Below, piece by piece: positions 61,441 through 64,000 of a stretch of DNA of 64,000 nucleotides. The notes below the pieces were generated by a model, which was given only the letters and a program-made list of their open reading frames with translations, was not told where the DNA came from and did not search any database. A program made the position numbers and the translations under genes. Numbering within the stretch: the stretch's first letter is position 1; every line of letters begins with the position of its first letter. The DNA comes from Euptelea pleiosperma (lineage: Eukaryota > Streptophyta > Magnoliopsida > Ranunculales > Eupteleaceae): assembly GCA_035048495.1 (NCBI GenBank), contig CM068548.1, forward strand, positions 124,001 through 188,000. Reading direction: 5' to 3'.

Positions 61441-63790
61441 ATGGAATAGTTTGAGTAAAATTACGAGGTCCGGTTGTGACAAAGTTACATGTTATAGGCA
61501 TCGGAATATAACACACAAACTGAGTCCAATTAGAGACATTGACGCACGGATGGAGCAAACTTGTTCCGACAGTCCCGAATCTTATTCCAATACTTCAAAT
61601 GTGTTAGAACAATTCTAATAGAAGATATTGAATCAAATTACGAGGTCCGGTTGCGAGAAAGTCACTTGTTATAGGCTTCGGAATGTAACACACATACTAA
61701 GTCCAATTAGAGACATTGATGAACGGTTGGAGCAAACTTCTTCCGACAGTGCCGAATCTTATTCCAACACATCAAATGTGTTAGAACAATTGTACTAGAA
61801 GATATTGAGTCAAATTACGAGGTCCGGTTGCGAGAAAGTCACTTGTTATAGGCTTCGGAATGTAACACACAAACTGAGTCAAATTAGAGATATTGACGCA
61901 CGGATGGAGCAAACTTATTCCGATAGTCCCGAATCTTATTCCAACACTTCAAAAGTGTTAAAACAATTGTAATAGAAGATATTGAGTCACATTACGAGGT
62001 CCGGTTGCGAGAAAGTCACTTGTTATAGGCTTCGGAATGTAACACACAAACTGAGTCAAATTAGAGACATTGAAGCACGGATGGAGCAAACTTGTTCCGA
62101 CAGTCCCGAATCTTATTCCAACACTTCAAATGTGTTAAAACAATTGTAATAGAAGATATTGAGTCAAATTACGTGGTCCGGTTGCGAGAAAGTCACTTGT
62201 TATAGGCTTCGGAATGTAACACACATACTAAGTCTAATTAGAGACATTGACGCACGGATGGAGCAAACTTCTTCCGACAGTACCGAATCTTATTCCAACA
62301 CATCAAATGTGTTAAAACAATTGTAATAGAAGACATTGAGTCAAATTACGAGGTCCGGTTGCGAGAAAGTCACTTGTTATAGGCTTCGGAATGTAACACA
62401 CAAACTGAGTCCAATTACATACATTGACTCATGGATGGAGCAAACTTCTTCCGACAGTCCCAAATCTTATTCCAACACATCAAATGTGTTAGAACAATTG
62501 TAATAGAAGATATTGAGTCAAATTACGTGGTCCGGTTGCTAGAAAGTCACTTGTTATAGGCTTCGGAATGTAACACACATACTAAGTCTAATTAGAGACA
62601 TTGACGCACGGATGGAGCAAACTTCTTCCGACAGTACCGAATCTTATTCCAACACATCAAATGTGTTAGAACAATTGTAATAGAAGACATTGAGTCAAAT
62701 TACGAGGTCCGGTTGCGAGAAAGTCACTTGTTATAGGCTTCGGAATGTAACACACAAACTGAGTGCAATTACATACATAGACGCATGGATGGAGCAAACT
62801 TCTTCCGACAATCCCGAATCTTATTCCAACACATCAAATGTGTTAGAACAATTCTAATAGAAGATATTCAGTCAAATTACGAGGTCCGGTTGCGAGAAAG
62901 TCACTTGTTATAGGCTTCGGAATGTAACACACAAACTGAGTCCAATTAGAGACATTGACGAACGGATGGAGCAAACTTCTTCCGACAGTCCCGAATCTTA
63001 TTCCAACACATCAAACGTGTTAGAACAAGTGTAATAGAAGATATTGAGTCAAATTACGAGGTCCGGTTCCGAGAAAGTCACTTGTTATAGGCTTCGGAAT
63101 GTAACACACAAACTGAGTCAAATTAGAGACATTGATGCACGGATGGAGCAAACTTATTCCGATAGTCCCGAATCTTATTCCAACACTTCAAATGTGTAAA
63201 ACAATTGTAATAGAAGATATTGAGTCAAATTACGAGGTCCGGTTGCGAGAAAATCACTTGTTACAGGCTTCGGAATATAACACACAAACTGAGTCCAATT
63301 ATAGACATTGACGCACGGATGGAGCAAACTTGTTCCGACAGTCCCAAATCTAATTCTAACACTTCAAATGTGCTAAAAAAATTGTAATAGAAGATATTGA
63401 GATAAATTACGGGGTCCGGTTGCAAGAAAGTCACTTGTTATAGGCTTCGGAATGTAACACACAAATTGAGTCCAATTAAAGACATTGACGCACGGATGGA
63501 GCAAACTTCTTTCGACAGTGCCGAATCTTATTCCAACACATCAAATGTGTTGGAACAATTATAATAGAAGATATTGAGTCAAATTACGAGGTCCGGTTGC
63601 AAGAAAATCACTTGTTATAGGCTTCGGAATGTAACACATAAACTGAGTCCAATTAGAGGCATTGACGCACTAATGGAGCAAACTTCTTCCGACCGTCCCG
63701 AATCTTATTCCAACACTTCAAATGTGTTAGAACAATTGTAATAGAAGATATTGAGTCAAATTATGAGGTCCGGTTGCGAGAAAGTCACTT
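60470..63790 (+). repeat. 15-monomer-spaced duplication
   Basis: The variant GAGATAAATTACG with GCAAGAAAGTC lies at 60745 and 63399, 2,654 bp apart (15 x 177 minus 1). The flanking monomers also agree: CACTTGTTACAGGC and TTCTAACACTTC precede it and CAAGAAAATCACTTG follows in both copies. Confidence 0.72.
62220..62690 (+). repeat. Dimer repeat (354 bp)
   Basis: ACACATACTAAGTCTAATTA at 62221 recurs at 62575, exactly two monomers on. The following AGTACCGAATC and AGAAGACATTGAG variants are shared. This is the shortest higher-order step noticed. Confidence 0.75.
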
Positions 63791-64000
63791 GTTATAGGCT
63801 TCGGAATGTAACACACATACTGAGTCCAATTAGAGACATTGACGCACGGATGGAACAAACATCTTCCGACAGTCCCGAATCTTATTCCAACACTTCAAAT
63901 GTCTTAAAACAATTGTAATGGAAGATATTGAGTCAAATTACGAGGTCCGGTTGCGAAAAAGTCAGTAATTATAGCCTTAGGAATGTAACACCCAAACTAT

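Larger units (their letters stand above)
54597..64000 (+). repeat. 177-bp tandem satellite array, right part after the gap
   Basis: Continuation of the array to the window edge, so the array extends beyond 64000. Many monomers belong to divergent subtypes, such as the one with CAGTAATTATAGGC, CTATGTCC, GTTCCGCCTGTCC and GAAGCAATAATAATGGAATAG. Local duplications of 5, 15 and 2 monomers are visible. No gene or unique sequence is seen. Confidence 0.97.

Noticed and set aside
1..64000. CRISPR array
   Set aside because: Units repeat along their entire length with no unique spacers, and the context is plant satellite DNA.
1..64000. CENP-B box or known centromere consensus
   Set aside because: No match to the TTCG....A..CGGG pattern was seen in the monomer, and the monomer is not one I recognise. 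A database search was not possible.
1..64000. tRNA, rRNA or 5S arrays
   Set aside because: No cloverleaf, A/B box pairs or rRNA core sequences were seen. The 177-bp unit lacks 5S gene landmarks.

Overview
The window is a stretch of plant-type satellite DNA and not a gene region. About 57 kb of the 64 kb is one head-to-tail tandem array with a monomer of 177 bp (about 41% GC by hand count of a consensus), all on one orientation. Taking GAGTCAAATT as monomer position 1, the array fills 1-43569 and 50221-64000, roughly 246 and 77 monomers by length. A monomer of this size in a long homogeneous array, organised into higher-order repeats and invaded by a retroelement, is typical of the centromeric or pericentromeric DNA of a flowering plant. 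The species cannot be read from the sequence, and the centromere assignment is an inference.

Layout. 1-7.6 kb: monomer array with many single-base indels. 7.1-15.9 kb: a higher-order repeat of 14 monomers (period 2,476 bp). 15.8-27.1 kb: three diverged copies of a block of about 24-26 monomers (offsets 4,248 and about 4,578 bp). 28.6-43.3 kb: a very clean region built on 10-monomer units (about 1,771 bp), with superimposed 27- and 28-monomer duplications (4,779 and 4,958 bp). 43570-50220: a 6.65-kb insertion that interrupts one monomer exactly. 50221-64000: array again, with 9-, 5-, 15- and 2-monomer local duplications and a 100-N assembly gap at 54497-54596.

The insertion starts with TG, ends with CA and is bounded by AGACT / GGACT, a 5-bp target duplication with one mismatch, so it behaves like an LTR-retrotransposon-derived element. 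Inside are two related units in direct tandem, A (43570-47376) and B (47377-50117), plus a 54-bp tail present twice. A and B share about 175 bp at their starts and about 256 bp at their ends, but their centres differ. Both centres carry GA-rich tracts and the motif CCGGAGTTGCAG. No gag, protease, reverse transcriptase, RNase H, integrase or transposase sequence was recognised.

No protein-coding gene, tRNA, rRNA or CRISPR array could be supported. Open frames inside the array are by-products of a monomer length divisible by three (177 = 3 x 59). Those in the insertion are low-complexity. The points of interest are the array architecture, the precise and structurally odd insertion, a short dyad in the monomer, and patchy sequence quality.
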